NCBI GenBank assembly: GCA_033085395.1
Contig: JANQBS010000332.1
Location: 1-38,951, forward strand
DNA from: Xanthoparmelia taractica
Taxonomy: Eukaryota > Ascomycota > Lecanoromycetes > Lecanorales > Parmeliaceae
DNA: 38,951 bases
Direction of reading: 5' to 3'
Shown: positions 22,471 through 33,899 of the stretch, in pieces
Numbering within the stretch: the stretch's first letter is position 1
Layout: each line of letters begins with the position of its first letter
Notes under the pieces: generated by a model
Database searches by the model: none
The model's input: the letters and a program-made list of their open reading frames with translations, nothing else
Told to the model about the DNA's origin: nothing
Program-made: the position numbers and the translations under genes

Positions 22471-22618
22471 AGAAGACTACTATTATTCTATTTTCATTAT
22501 TAAGAAGACTACTATTATCCTATCTTCGTTATAGATTACTATTATTCTATTTTCATCATCAAGAAGACTACTATTATTCTATCTCCGTTATAGACTACTA
22601 TTATCCTAGCTCCGTCAG
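22471..22618 (+). repeat. ~32-bp tandem repeat, five units
   Basis: Units start at 22471, 22503, 22535, 22562 and 22594 with pattern AGAAGACTACTATTATTCTA plus TTTTCATTATTA or CTCCGTTATAG. The third and fifth units are shorter. X-A has a single unit at the matching place (about 8560), so copy number changed between the two elements. It may lie in the leader or in the N-terminal part of gag. Confidence 0.85.
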
Positions 22619-22649
22619 CTCTAAATTCTATCTCTCGAGATACTATTAT

Positions 22650-24300
22650 TTTAACCTTTCAAATAAACGAATTTCTACACTTTAAGCACGCCTTTATTAG
22701 TCTCATCTTCGACGATATTAAATAATTTATTTTCAATATTATTAAGATTAATTTCAGACCTTTAGAGATTATAAAAAAAATAGCTTTATTAACTCGTGAC
22801 GCCCGAGCGAGAGCTCGTTCTATATCTATTAAGATATTAAGCTATAACTAGTCTACTAGCTAAGCACTTAATCGATCGATTTTTAGGGCTACTCTAACTA
22901 GATTTAAGGCTAATATTTAATTATTAAGAAAATTAAGAGAATCTCCTTCTACGGGCGATATATCTTATTCTTCTTCTTTAAGAAGTTCTATTAAAAATTC
23001 TTCTATTATTAACTCTAATTCTAGCAATTTAATTAATTTAAATATAAGTATAAATTCTACTTTAAATTTAAGCACAAATTCTACTTCTAGAGATACTTTA
23101 AATAACTTTAATATAATTAAAAATAATAATATTAATTAATAGAATATTGGCTTTTCACAGTAATAATGAATAGCTTTATAAGATCTTCTGCGTAGCGTAT
23201 CTGGACCGCCTAATAAGCGAGGATCGCCAGAATAGAATAATATTAATGCTATAGTAGAAACTGCATCAGTTAATAGATGAAATACTAGTAATATAAGATT
23301 CTTTAATTTGATATATAAGGATAAGTCGATGATTTTCGATGCTTCTTTAATAAAGCATATATCAAAAGAGATCTACTTTCGGAATATATATTTATTTCTG
23401 AAGCATGCTCGTAACGTAGCTAGTATTAAGAGTGATAAGCTTATTTATACGAACCTCTAGACTTATTTTAAGAAGCCTACTTTAAAATAATAATTAAGCG
23501 AGCTTTTTAATAATAATAAGCGTCTTATAAAGCTTAAGAATAAACTAAATAAATAGAAGAGAATACTAATTAAACGATTTAAGGTATCTATTAATATAAT
23601 AATTAATTCGTTATTGAAGAAGAGATACACGGTAAGAGATACTACTAGCAAAAGAAAGTCTAAAGAATATATCTAAAAGATCTTACGTGCTTCGAAGAAT
23701 ATCGACTTAATTAATATTAAAAATTAGCTTAATGTGATCTATAATAGCTTAAATATTAAGCTAAGGCGTGACTTAAGAAGATTAAAGAATCGAATTATCT
23801 TGCATAATTTCCTTGAGAAAATAAATAATCTTAAACATAATTAATAAATTTATGTAAATAGATATAACTCGAGAATATAGAGATTTTCTTCTTCTTTGGG
23901 GAATACCTTTGCAGGATCTTCTTAGAATCGTTCTTCTTAAAATCGGAGTGATAATAATAGAGATATCTCTAATCAGTATCAACCTCGTTTATAATCGTAA
24001 TCTTCTTAATAATTTTAATTTCGATCTTAGTAAAATATAGGTTCTAATAATTAATATTAGCGGCCTTACTTTTAGTAGTCTTTTCGTTAATTCGATAATT
24101 AATATAAAAATTAAAACGCTTAATTAACTTAGTTATTAAACGCTTTATTAAATTAGTTATTTCCTCGTTAATTTAATAACTAGAATACTTATTTAAATTC
24201 GTAGTAAAACGCTTAGTAAATGCCTCGTTAGTCTCTATAAATCGCCGCTTTAAATATATTAAATTCGATCTCGAATCGATCTTCATTTGATAGTTAATAA
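22650..24300 (+). pseudogene. X-B gag remnant
   Basis: 22960-23100 is a Ser/Asn-rich segment (SSSLRSSIKNSS, SNSSNLINL). 23310-23830 is the capsid core: DKSMIFDASLIKHISKEIYF, ARNVASIKSDKLIY, a Lys/Arg-rich helix, RFKVSINIIINSLL and a final DLRRLKNRIILHNFLEKI. 23880-24040 is Arg/Gln/Ser-rich, as in nucleocapsid tails. No complete CCHC knuckle was seen. The open frames on the opposite strand here (23463-23651, 23782-23982) are shadows. Confidence 0.8.
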
Positions 24301-24779
24301 TAGTAGTTTTCTTTAAGATTAACTTAAGGTTTTTAATAAGATAATTAAAGGTCTTAATTTAATATTATTAATCGTTTAAAAGTAGCTACTTATTAGATCT
24401 CTACTACTAACGAAAATACTAAGTTAGAGTATAATGAGCAAGCTTAGAGTTTGAACTATTAGAAAGAAAATACTAGTATTAAATATTTTTACTTTATAAG
24501 CGAAGATTAATATGAGAATAAAATATATTATACTAATTTCAAGTATAATTCTAAGCTTTCTACATAGCTAAATAATAATTAGTTTACTGGCTTTATGGGG
24601 ATCGAAATCTACTATCGAAACTATTAGAAATTCTTCTTATCTAAGATCAAATTGCATAGGCATTTGCGTGTTAGCTATAAGTATATCTATATTAACGAAG
24701 TAGTACCTATAAAGTCTTCTAACTCCGCTAATAAGTAACTCGCAAAGCCTTTCGCTAATAAGTCAAAAATTATTAAATT

Positions 24780-25500
24780 TATTACTTTTAATTAGGATTT
24801 GGGAAATAATTTTACTTTTCGAAGTTAGACTTATATTATAATTAAGATTAAACTCGATTCTACTAATTAAGAAGATAAGATTTATACTAATATCGAATAT
24901 AATGTAAGCTTAATAGATAGATTATAATATTCTCAGCAGTATTCGAATACAGCTATCTTTAAGATAATAATATCTTTACGAGTGCGTGGAATCGATGCTT
25001 CTAAGCACGAGACTTCGAAGTATATTATATAAGATATCTATCTCTTTAAAATTGATAACTAAGATTAAAAAGTACTTATATATCTACGCAGAGAGCTACA
25101 TATTGTTAATGACTTACGTGTTAAAATGCTTATTAAAAATAATATTATTGGGCTTAAAGAGATTATTATTAATGTAGTTAACAAGAAAGCAAGAATTGAT
25201 AATTATAGTACTACGATTGATATTATAGCTCGATCCCGAGGCGAGTTTATTCGAAGAAAGGTCTATATTAAATTATCTATTTTTATACCTTCGTATAGCG
25301 AGATAATTCTATTAATTAAGAAGATTAGTCTATCTAATAATCGTGATTTCTTATTTAAGTCAGCAGTGTAGACGAATTTAACAATATTCGCTTATTTGAT
25401 TGATTATATAATAACTGAAATTCTAGTTCGAAATAAGTCTAATATATCTATTCAAATTTTAAAGAAATTGAGACTAGAAAATATTCTCGAAATAAATTAC
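24780..25500 (+). pseudogene. X-B retropepsin remnant
   Basis: The catalytic D-T-G is Asn-Ile-Glu at 24889-24897 (frame IYTNIEYNVSLID). Then come RGIDASKHETSKYI, LIYLRRELHIVNDL, LIKNNIIGLKEIIIN, SRGEFIRRKVYIKLSIF, PSYSEIILL and NRDFLFK to 25371, and the linker YLIDYIITEILVRNKSN to about 25460. The open frames 24986-25177 and 25126-25371 are parts of this one polyprotein in two frames, showing a small frameshift near 25120-25180. It is among the clearest coding remnants in the window. Confidence 0.88.
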
Positions 25501-25799
25501 GAAAACTACTTTTAAATTAATATCGAACCTAAATTCGTCTTAAAGATAGTTATAAATTCAAGTATAGACTTAACCTTAAATTAATTAACTCTCTTGCTAG
25601 CTGAAGAAACTAAGCTATTAAATAAAGTTATGGTTTTCGGGGATATATAGACTAGAATTACATTGATCGATCTAATTAAGAAATTTTCATAGATCTAATA
25701 AGATATCGACTTTGTTAAAGTATTAGAATAGAAATAAATAAAGCTTTCGCTATGAGATAACTGATAAATTAAGATTAGTAGAAAGATCAAAATCTATTT

Positions 25800-26600
25800 C
25801 TTAGGCGCACGAGATCGAGAGATAATCGATAAAGTCTTTAATAAGTTACACGAATAGAGAAGGCTTAAATAGATTAAAGATTCTATATTCTTCTCCTACC
25901 CGATATTCGTTATATAAAAAATACTATCTAATAGCATTATTAAGAAAAGATCTATAATTAATATTCGAGATTTAAATAATTTACTACTTTAAGATATATA
26001 TCTAATATCTCTTTAATAGAATATAATTAAGATACTAGCTAGTTATAATTTTATTTTAGTAATCGATGCTACTTTCTTTTTTTATTAATAGCGAGTGCAT
26101 TTAGATTATCGCTATATATAGATCGTTATAAGTTATAGAAGTTAAAAAACCTTTAATATTTTAATTATAAATTATATAAATTTGATTATCTATATTTAAC
26201 GCCAAATTAATAAGATCTTACGATATATTCTTAACGTAAAAGTTTACGTTAATAATGTGATTACGAGTATTAGAACATTTTAATAATATCTGTAAGATCT
26301 TCGTTAACTATTTAAGCTTTTCGTAAGATTTAATATTACTATTTCTCTTATAAAAGCCTTTCTAAGATATTCGGACGTTAATCTATTAGATAGGAAAGTT
26401 AACTCTTTCGACTTGATTTCTCTAGAAGATAAGCTTAAAGCTATTTCGAACTTATAGTATTCCAGCACCCTGAGAGAACTCGAACACTATCTGGAATTAA
26501 TTGACTATCTTCGTTAATATATTTATTTCTATATATAATTAATATAGTTCTTATAAAAGCTCAAAACACTACTTCTTAAAGAAGTACCGAACTCTAGACG
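25800..26600 (+). pseudogene. X-B reverse transcriptase remnant
   Basis: The motifs are DSIFFSYPIFVI (25885), KKRSIINIRDLNNLLL for GRPVVDIRxLN, NFILVIDATFFFY with the first catalytic Asp kept (about 26060), and KTFNILI. YVNN at 26245-26256 stands for YVDD. LRKIFVNYL-like thumb and SFDLISLEDKLKAISNL follow, then the LGLTDYLRQYI-like connection to RNase H. Stops replace Trp and Gln. RNA-directed DNA synthesis is the lost function. Confidence 0.88.
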
Positions 26601-27400
26601 TTAGCGAAAATAATATTCGTCTTAAATAAAACTATCTATAGCTTCAGAGAAGCAATTAACTTCTTTTTAGCTTCTTTAAGAAACACTATCTTAACTAATA
26701 ATCCTAATATATTTCGATAATACTCGAACTTTATAAGTTAATCTAAATACCTTAAAGAAGTTTAATTTTAAGATAATAATCTTTTATATCAAATATATTA
26801 AATTAAATACTTATATTAAATTAAATATATATAATAGCAAATAACCTTCTCGTGTAGAGACGAAGCCTATTCTTTTTCTATTAAGGCTTCTAATTATAAT
26901 AGAGAGAAATTATTAATCTATTAAATTAGAGATTACTAACCTTATTTAATATCTAAAGAAAATAAGACATATAATTAAATCTTTAAAGCATCTCGTGAGA
27001 ATATAAATCGATTACTCTATCATCATTAATATTATAAAGCAAAATTCGATCGTTTTAATCACGTTAACAATGCGAATAAATATTTATTTAATTTAGACTA
27101 CTCAATTCTTAAAACAGTTCAATCTAATTATCTCTTATAAGCCTGAAAAAGAATATATTATGTTTAATGCTCTATCAAGACTTGCAAGTCTAAATAGAGA
27201 TAACTCGTTATCTTATTATTATTCGAAGTTAGATGCTCTCTACACTAATATTTTCACGGCAAGTTTAATAAAAATAAGTACTATATTTTATAATAGATAT
27301 ATTTAAGACTATTAACAAAATAATTATTAAAAAAGAATTTCTATATAGCTGAACGTTAATAATAATCTCAGCGAGAACGTAGCTTCTTTACCTTTCATGC
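26600..27400 (+). pseudogene. X-B RNase H region remnant
   Basis: The region lies between RT and integrase, where Gypsy elements carry RNase H. The frame is heavily broken; blocks around 26880-27120 fit the catalytic and C-terminal parts in position, but no active-site residue can be named. It is assigned mainly by collinearity with Y1 (36300-35557) and by family order. Confidence 0.6.
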
Positions 27401-28350
27401 GAAGAAAGCATCTCTCTACTACTAATATTAACCCCTATTTTTCGCCTCGATCGAAAGAAAATTAAGAATAAGAATAGCAAAGTCTCACTCACGAAATATA
27501 GCGAGATCTTATCTTTTATATTAATAGAACTATTAGCTAATAACGACTTTATATTTCTTTCTTACTAATAAAAGATATTCTCACTTTAATATATAAAGAA
27601 GAGTATTCTAACTTTTAGAGATACTACGAAATTGTCACATTATCCTAATATATTTATAGAATTATAAAGCACTTATAGGACTTTATTCGATATTATCTCG
27701 AGTGTTTAGTGCTGTAGATAAGAAGATACGCACCTTACGATAGCTTGCAATTAATCTCATCTCCGTCTGTGCCTTTTTATATTCTAATAATTAATTTTAT
27801 TCTAATATTATCTCTATTAAATAAGTTAAATTATATTATATCTATTATCTATAAGTTTATTAAAGTTATTTAATTAATCTTTAATAAATTAACTTAAAAA
27901 GCATCTAATTAGATAAAAGTATTTCTAAATTAGCTTAATATTATTAATTAAAGAATCTTAAAGACTATTATTAGCGATCGAGATAGAAAATTTCTTTCGA
28001 AGTTTTAAGAATCGCTTTTTAAACTATTAAAGATTTCTCTACTTTATTTAATAGCTTATTACTCGCAGATTAATAATGCGAATAAACGTACTAATTAGAT
28101 TATTAAGATAGCTTTAAGATACTTCGTATATATTCTTAATAAATCTTCTTTATAATCGAAAGTCTTATTACGAATATAAGTCTTTTTAAATAACTTCGTC
28201 TCTTCTAAGAATAAGATTATATCGAGCGAAGTAATCTACGATTTTACTTCAAATAGATCTTTGAATTTACTTCGTTTATTAGCCAAAGTCGATTATATCT
28301 CTACATAAATTATAGCTAAAGATATTATTAATTTTACTTAGATATTTAAT
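27400..28350 (+). pseudogene. X-B integrase remnant
   Basis: Zinc-finger end at about 27700: CLVL*IRRYAPYDSLQLISS, where the first of the paired Cys survives. Core: INFILILSLLN for the IDFI motif (27790), YKFIKVI, TIISDRDRKFLSKF with its catalytic Asp kept (about 27975), SLLYLIAYYSQINNANKRTN where the Glu position reads Asn-Lys, and IALRYFVYILNKSSL. Stops occur only at former Trp/Gln codons. This is the most readable integrase in the window. Confidence 0.92.
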
Positions 28351-28679
28351 AAATTCCACTACGATAGAAAGCATTAATTAATATTTCTTAGAGTAAGAGA
28401 ATAAGCACTTCTTCGACTACATAAAGACTATAAGATTTTCTCTACTCTCGATATTATCAATAAGCTATTATAATAATATATCGATTTTTTTTAGGTGATA
28501 GATAGAATAGATAGGCTTATCTATAGGCTGGCTATTTCTATAGAATAAAGAATATATTCTATCTTTACGATAGCGCAATTGAAACCTTATCCTACGTTAG
28601 AAAGCGATTCTTTTTAACGCCCTCGGCCTCAATATATTCCGCCTATTTCTATAAATAATAATGACACTATTAACTTAGA

Positions 28680-28860
28680 AATCGAATAGCTTCTCAATAA
28701 ACGAATTATTAAGAAAAAATATAAATTAACTATAGAATATCTAATAAGATAAAAGAAATATAGTTCTAAATATAATTAGTGATATAATATTAAGAATCTT
28801 AATGATGCTTCTGAATTAATGAAAGAATATAAGGAGGAAGCAGCTAGAATTCGAGCCCCT
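28680..28860 (+). pseudogene. X-B chromodomain remnant
   Basis: The frame reads KRIIKKKYKLTIEYLIR, KKYSSKYN, YNIKNLNDASELMKEYKEEAARI. These are the three strands and C-terminal helix of a chromodomain, with its tryptophans turned to stops or other residues. It ends the polyprotein; the 3' UTR (28870-29367) follows. Confidence 0.88.
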
Positions 28861-28869
28861 ACATCTACG

Positions 28870-29367
28870 ATTGCACTCACTTCCTTATCTCCGCCTTTTT
28901 AGTTAATCTTACTCGTAAAAAGAAGAAATCGTCTTAGAAAGTATAATATCGCTACTTCTTCAAGAAAACACGCTGAATATTATAGTAATACTACACCTAA
29001 ATAATACTCACACTACGTTTACTTATCTTATCATTACATTTAAACGATTTAACGAGTATTATCGATCGAGATATATTTCTCTCTACTTAATAACGTTTAT
29101 GTGATTATTGGAGAGAGTAATATATAATCGTCGTTTTATAACATAAAGGATTAATTGCATTATTATTGTTATTATTATTTGATTACTAACTAATATTCTA
29201 ACTATATAATTTAATCGTCGAAAAGATCTCACTATTATTATTAAAAAGACCTCACTATCATTAACTTTTCGTCAATTTTAGCATACTACTATAAGGGTTT
29301 TCCTATATACTTTAGCATATATATAGTAAGCGAGGTCGCTCGTTTTTTCTTCTATTTCGGCGGATAC
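28870..29367 (+). other. X-B 3' untranslated region
   Basis: Non-coding. The palindrome AAGCGAGGTCGCT at 29328-29340 lies 27 bases before the 3' LTR, followed by a T-rich tract and GGCGGATAC. The same layout occurs before the LTRs of X-A and all Y copies. Confidence 0.7.
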
Positions 29368-29509
29368 TATCACGAAATCGCACCTATCAAGCCAATCAAG
29401 ATCGGCTAAGGCAAGTGCTTGGCAGGCTAACTAACTTAGATAGAATTTTCCAACTTAGAATAATCAAGAATTAGACACTCACCAACTATACACCCTCTTT
29501 GCTATTACA
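29368..29509 (+). repeat. X-B 3' LTR
   Basis: 142 bp TATCACG...TTACA, aligned without gaps to 21860-22001. Followed directly by the target duplication CTCAG. Confidence 0.95.
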
Positions 29510-29711
29510 CTCAGGTCTTAAAAAGAATAATAATAAGACTCTTGCTTATATTACGAGAGAGATTTATTTAATTAATAATTTAAAAGCAAATCTTCTAATG
29601 AAAAATAATATTATGAAATCGGAGAAAATTATGCTTGATGTGAGTAAAAACGAAGTACATATTAATAGTTATGATATTATTATTAAAATTACAACTTATA
29701 ATATCGATTAA
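29510..29711 (+). pseudogene. Y2 retropepsin, C-terminal part
   Basis: Resumes the Y2 protease frame after X-B: GLKKNNNKTLAYITREIYLINNLKANLLMKNNIMKSEKI, then DVSKNEVHINSYDI. It is nearly the same as Y1 37740-37548 on the - strand. The Met at 29499 is inside the X LTR and is not a real start. Confidence 0.88.
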
Positions 29712-29959
29712 TATATAAAACGATTAATTCGAGCATAAAAGGCACTTATTATTATATCGAGAGCATAGCAAATTCTATCTATTATAACGCCCAAGAATCT
29801 ATCTAACAGGGACTTTATTTTCGAATCTGCAAAGTGACTTTATATAAATTTCTAAGAAATTGCACTTAGGAATACTACAAGAAGTCGACTATAAAAATAT
29901 CTTCTTTATTAAATCTTCCTTTAGTTGAATAAAGAAAATAGTTACTTTTGCGACTATTA

Positions 29960-30627
29960 CGTTAATAAGTTTAGCTAATAGTTTCTTATCTTTGATTAAT
30001 TATATTTTGATTAATATCTTTATATAAACGAAATTAAAGCTTTCTAGTAATATAATAATCTATGAAAATAAGGAAAAGAGATAGCAATTATCTGATCTAG
30101 TTAATAAGTATTCGTCTCTATAAAAAGATAAAGATTTTACTAAAGTATTATAAAATAAATAAATAAAGCTTTCTCTTCGGGATAACTAATAGTTAAGGCT
30201 ATCTAATAGTAAGAGAGCGAAGATCTATTCTCTCGAGCTAATAGATAAGATAATAATTAATAAAATCTTTAATGCTCTGTAGCAGCAAGATCATTTAAGG
30301 TATATAAAGTAGTTAACTCCGTTTAGCTATTCTATCTTCGTTATTTAGAAAACTCTATTAAATAATAAAAGAAAGAGTAGAGCTATAATTAATATTCGAG
30401 GCCTAAACGATCTTATTATATTAGACGTTTATCTCATATCTCTTCAATTAGATATTATCTCAAAACTACTTAATTATACGTATTTGATAGTGCTAAATAC
30501 GATATTATTCTTCTATCAATAACTTATATATCTCGATTTTCGATATATGCTTACGATAGTTATATATCGAGGGTAGGAAATATTTAATATTTCAATTATA
30601 AGATATATAAATTCGATTGCCTACGTT
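29960..30627 (+). pseudogene. Y2 reverse transcriptase, N-terminal half (cut at W)
   Basis: The frame gives the pre-RT linker and then FSYSIFVI, RAIINIRGLNDLI, LVLNTILFFY for the first catalytic motif, RYMLTIVIYR, and ISIIRYINSIAYV, ending at about 30627. The YxDD motif is absent: W begins here, and after W only the Y 3' UTR returns. So Y2 lacks the second half of RT and everything downstream. Confidence 0.85.
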
Positions 30628-30630
30628 TAG

Positions 30631-30786
30631 TGTTCTCATTCATGAAGGTATACACATCGGGACCAAGCAGTACTGTAGATAGATAATTGGGCCGTCCCAA
30701 CGCTAAGGTTAATAGTTAGTAGGCCCAGCTAGGTCGTTAGTAGACCTAGATAGGCCTTTGGACGTGTCTCAGCGCTAGAAAACTCT
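30631..30786 (-). repeat. W split repeat B2
   Basis: 156 bp, starting TGTTCTCATTCATGAAGG on +. It matches 31027-31182 without gaps. It retains CpA-containing words (CAAGCAGTACTG) that are TpA in B1, so it is the less mutated copy. Confidence 0.9.
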
Positions 30787-30853
30787 CTATATTTATGTGA
30801 TATAGATCTGGAGTGTCTAATTAGATAGCTATATATAGACGTGAGTGAGTGAG

Positions 30854-31022
30854 ATAAAGAATACGATTGCTCTAAGTGAGAAGAATTCGAATAAAGAGCC
30901 AACTAATAATGTGAGACCTATACATATAGTGCTCTCGAGAACACGTATTTCTCGCATGTGCGTATGCATCTGAAATAGGGACTGGATTATAAGACACACT
31001 AATTTATAGTCTCACTATTCGA
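30854..31022 (-). repeat. W split repeat A2
   Basis: About 169 bp from AAAGAATACGATTGCTC to CACTATTCGA on +, matching 35072-35238. The 67 bp between B2 and A2 (30787-30853) are weakly similar to 35005-35071, so A may be longer, about 230 bp. Confidence 0.88.
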
Positions 31023-31026
31023 TTAG

Positions 31027-31182
31027 TGTTCTTATTTATAAAGATATATATATTGAAATTAAGTAATACTATAGATAGATAATTGAGTTATTCTAACGCT
31101 AAGATTAGTAATTAATAGACTTAGCTAGGTCGTTAGCAGGTCTAGATAAGCCTCTAAACGTGTCTTAGTGCTAGAAAACTCT
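31027..31182 (-). repeat. W split repeat B1
   Basis: 156 bp matching B2 (30631-30786). Only TTAG separates it from A2. It continues into the coding region to the right. Confidence 0.9.
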
Positions 31183-31199
31183 TAAATAATTAAAAGACG

Positions 31200-32250
31200 T
31201 TATATGAGAATCTCGTAGAAGACTTTATATAACGGTCTAACGATGCGAGTATCGCTAGTACTAGCGCTGATAAGACGGAAGGTGCTAATACCTTCGTAAT
31301 ATAATAAGGATTCGCTCGAGGTGAATAGTAATATAAAGGCGATAGAAATCGGACTTTTAGCGTCTTAATAGCATAATCTTATCGTCGCTAAGACTCGCCT
31401 TTCGTGCTAAAATAGTAGTTTCTCTACGAAAGAAGTGCTTTAAATAATAACTTCTCACATTAAGCGAGATTAGTATTTAATAAAGTTAATCGATAATTAG
31501 CTCTTTAATAAAAGAGCTCTTATTTAATTAAAAGAAGAAATTATTTAATAAAATCTTTTATCTAAAGAGATATCATAAGATCTTTACTATATAAGAGTTA
31601 TTATTTAACGTTATAATAGTAAGTGTTATCCCTTAACGAAAGGAATTCGTTTTAAATATTAAAAGTGTGAGTTCGAGATATTTCTTATATAATCTTATCG
31701 AGCGACGAGTGAGGAATTATTACTCGAAGTCTCAATCTTTACGATTATATATAATATATGTGAACTTATCTATATGAAGAAATGCGATAAATACGAGATA
31801 AAAGACTATATAGAGCGTTACTTCGACCTCGTCTTCTTAATTAATATAAGTAAGTATCTATAGTAATAGATCTTTAATAATTAGACGGTATTTTTTCGTC
31901 TTAGCCTCGCCTCGTAGATATCGAATATCGACGATAATTCTTTATAACTAAGGATTATAAAATATCGTAAGATTCTTATATCTTATATTAATGTAGATTA
32001 ATCTAACGTCTATTAGATAGATCTTTATAATTTTAGCCTTAACTCGTCTTATACTAAGATATGCGATTTAGTTAGCGAATGAATTAATAGTCGCTAAGAA
32101 GAAAGAAGTGCTTTTATTAATAGCGCAATAAGCGCTATATAACTTAATAAGTATGATACACGTTTTTCGCGTCTTTGCGGCCAAATCCTATTAGAGAAAA
32201 CGAGCTATCTCTCGTAATAGTGCGGTCTAATTGTATTAAAAATCTAATAG
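31200..32250 (-). pseudogene. W tyrosine recombinase region (by position)
   Basis: Follows RNase H on the - strand, where DIRS-order elements carry the tyrosine recombinase. Readable strings include RLLIHSLTKSHILV, LILIKKTRSKQRS and RFYQIISSFNQIRALLL. The catalytic Arg-His-Arg-Tyr set could not be identified, because of decay or limits of reading by eye. Assigned by family order and by the element's repeat layout. Confidence 0.5.
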
Positions 32251-32279
32251 ATCTCGCCTTAGCTCTACAAAGCGATTAA

Positions 32280-33700
32280 GATATATCTCAGCTATAAATA
32301 TACGTTAGCGATCTTTCGATATCGAAAGCGTAATAAGTTATCTATTAGCTTATTAGTCTTAATTGAGATCTATATTAAAATCAAATAGATATCGTATTTA
32401 GTTAGTAATATTACTATATCTCGTAGTAAGATCATAGCTAATTCGCGAATAAAGAACTTTCTAAGATTATAAATATATACGTCGTTGTCGCAGTATAGTA
32501 TTAATTGTAATTTCTAAAGTCTTTACAATTATAGTCGAATAACGTGATATATAGTCTTTATTTCTTTAAATTAGATATCTTTTTAATAATAACGTGTGAT
32601 TATCGAAATACTAAAAGTCTTCTAAATCGACTATAAGAGGTCTAAGTGCTTTAGAATATAGTCTTTTATATTAAAGATCCCTAATACGTCGATTTAAATA
32701 TATTATATTAATCGACTAATAACGTGATAAATTAATTTAAGATTATTTCAATCTTTTAAAAAGATCTTCCATTATTATAGATCGATCTTTATATGTAATA
32801 TAATTTTAATAAGTGCTATTAGTCTTTGAATAACATTAAAAAATCGCCTCAAAAACGTTCTCCCTAAGATTACGATCTTAGCGATAAATAATAAGAATTC
32901 GATTATTAACTTAAGCTCGCGATATAAGATCATCGTCCGATTTAGAAGATTCTTAATTGTATTTCTCGCCTAGACGAGCTTATCGAAAGAAAGTCTAGTC
33001 TATATTAGAATATTATCGAACTTAATCCTTAGAAAATCGACTATAATATTTATAATATCCTTAATGTGATTGATCTTAAAGTCTAATTCTTCATATACGA
33101 GATCGAATTATTAATCGTATATGATCGTATCGTCGATTAATGCTAAGATAGCGAAGGAATCGTTTAGATAATAAAGTATTATAATTCAAAGAAGAACTAT
33201 TATTAAGATTTAGTTAAGGGCCTTTACGAATAAATTAAATATAAATAATAACGTACGTAGATCGAAGAATAGATATCGTTCTATTTAATAGCGATCGTTA
33301 TAGTAAAATTCTAATAATTATTAATCTAAAATTACGATCGATATATATCTAAAGGCGTTTTTTAAGTCTCTTTTAACGAATTAAGCCTTAGGGCCTTATT
33401 ATAATAATACGATTACTACGTTATCGTATATAGCGTACTCTAGAGCTCTTTAGTTCTGGGATATATCGTTATTAACTAAGGTCTCGTATAAGAATAAGAG
33501 GTCATAAATACGCCTTTAATTACTATCGTGCTTCGAGATCAGCCTTAGCGACGAATAGATATATTATTACTTTATCTAAAGATTAACCTCGACTAGACGA
33601 TTATGCTAGAGCTATTTTTAAAGGTTCGCCGTTAGTATATTAGATGCTATAAGAGCTAATTAATAATTATAATTGCGATAACTTAGAACTTAGTCTCGAT
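32280..33700 (-). pseudogene. W reverse transcriptase and RNase H
   Basis: RT: LKNAFRYISIVILD for the DLKDAFRHIPV motif, RYLFFDLRTLLFIFNLFVKAL for LPFGLRTSPxIFNLFAxAL, then YYLNDSFAI at 33173-33150 for the YLDDF motif. Next comes the connection domain with RLSFDKLV, ARNTIKNLLNR, FLLFIAKIVILGRTFLRRFFN. RNase H: YILKHLDLL, then LILYCDNDVYI with CDN at about 32495-32481, and the end TNKLIDNLLRFRYRKIANVY. The order and wording are those of DIRS-like, not LTR, elements. Stops at Trp/Gln codons. Confidence 0.85.
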
Positions 33701-33899
33701 ATCCGATTTTTGCTTCCTTTCGAAGAATAATCGAAAAAATCTTTACGAATATAAGATCTAGATAATTCTTTAATTAACGATTTCAATCTTTTACTCGCAG
33801 CGAATCTTAACTAATTAGATCTAGATCTAATAAATCGTATAGCGCGTACGAGAATCCTTCTACTATATATAGTAATAATATAAATATCTGCGAATACGT

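Larger units (their letters stand above)
21860..29509 (+). mobile_element. X-B: Ty3/Gypsy chromovirus with both LTRs, inserted in Y2
   Basis: 7650 bp, LTRs 21860-22001 and 29368-29509, both 142 bp and differing by about a dozen transitions. Target duplication CTTAG (21855-21859) and CTCAG (29510-29514), differing by one C-to-T. Y1 at 37740-37760 shows the single-copy empty site. Order: primer-binding site, gag, retropepsin, RT, RNase H, integrase, chromodomain. Same family as X-A. RIP has hit the interior much harder than the LTRs. Confidence 0.95.

Noticed and set aside
30631..31182. Solo LTR or TRIM next to an LTR element
   Set aside because: The second repeat block continues into coding sequence after 156 bp, and the A part recurs alone at 35072. 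This is the split-repeat layout of YR elements, and the RT is DIRS-like.
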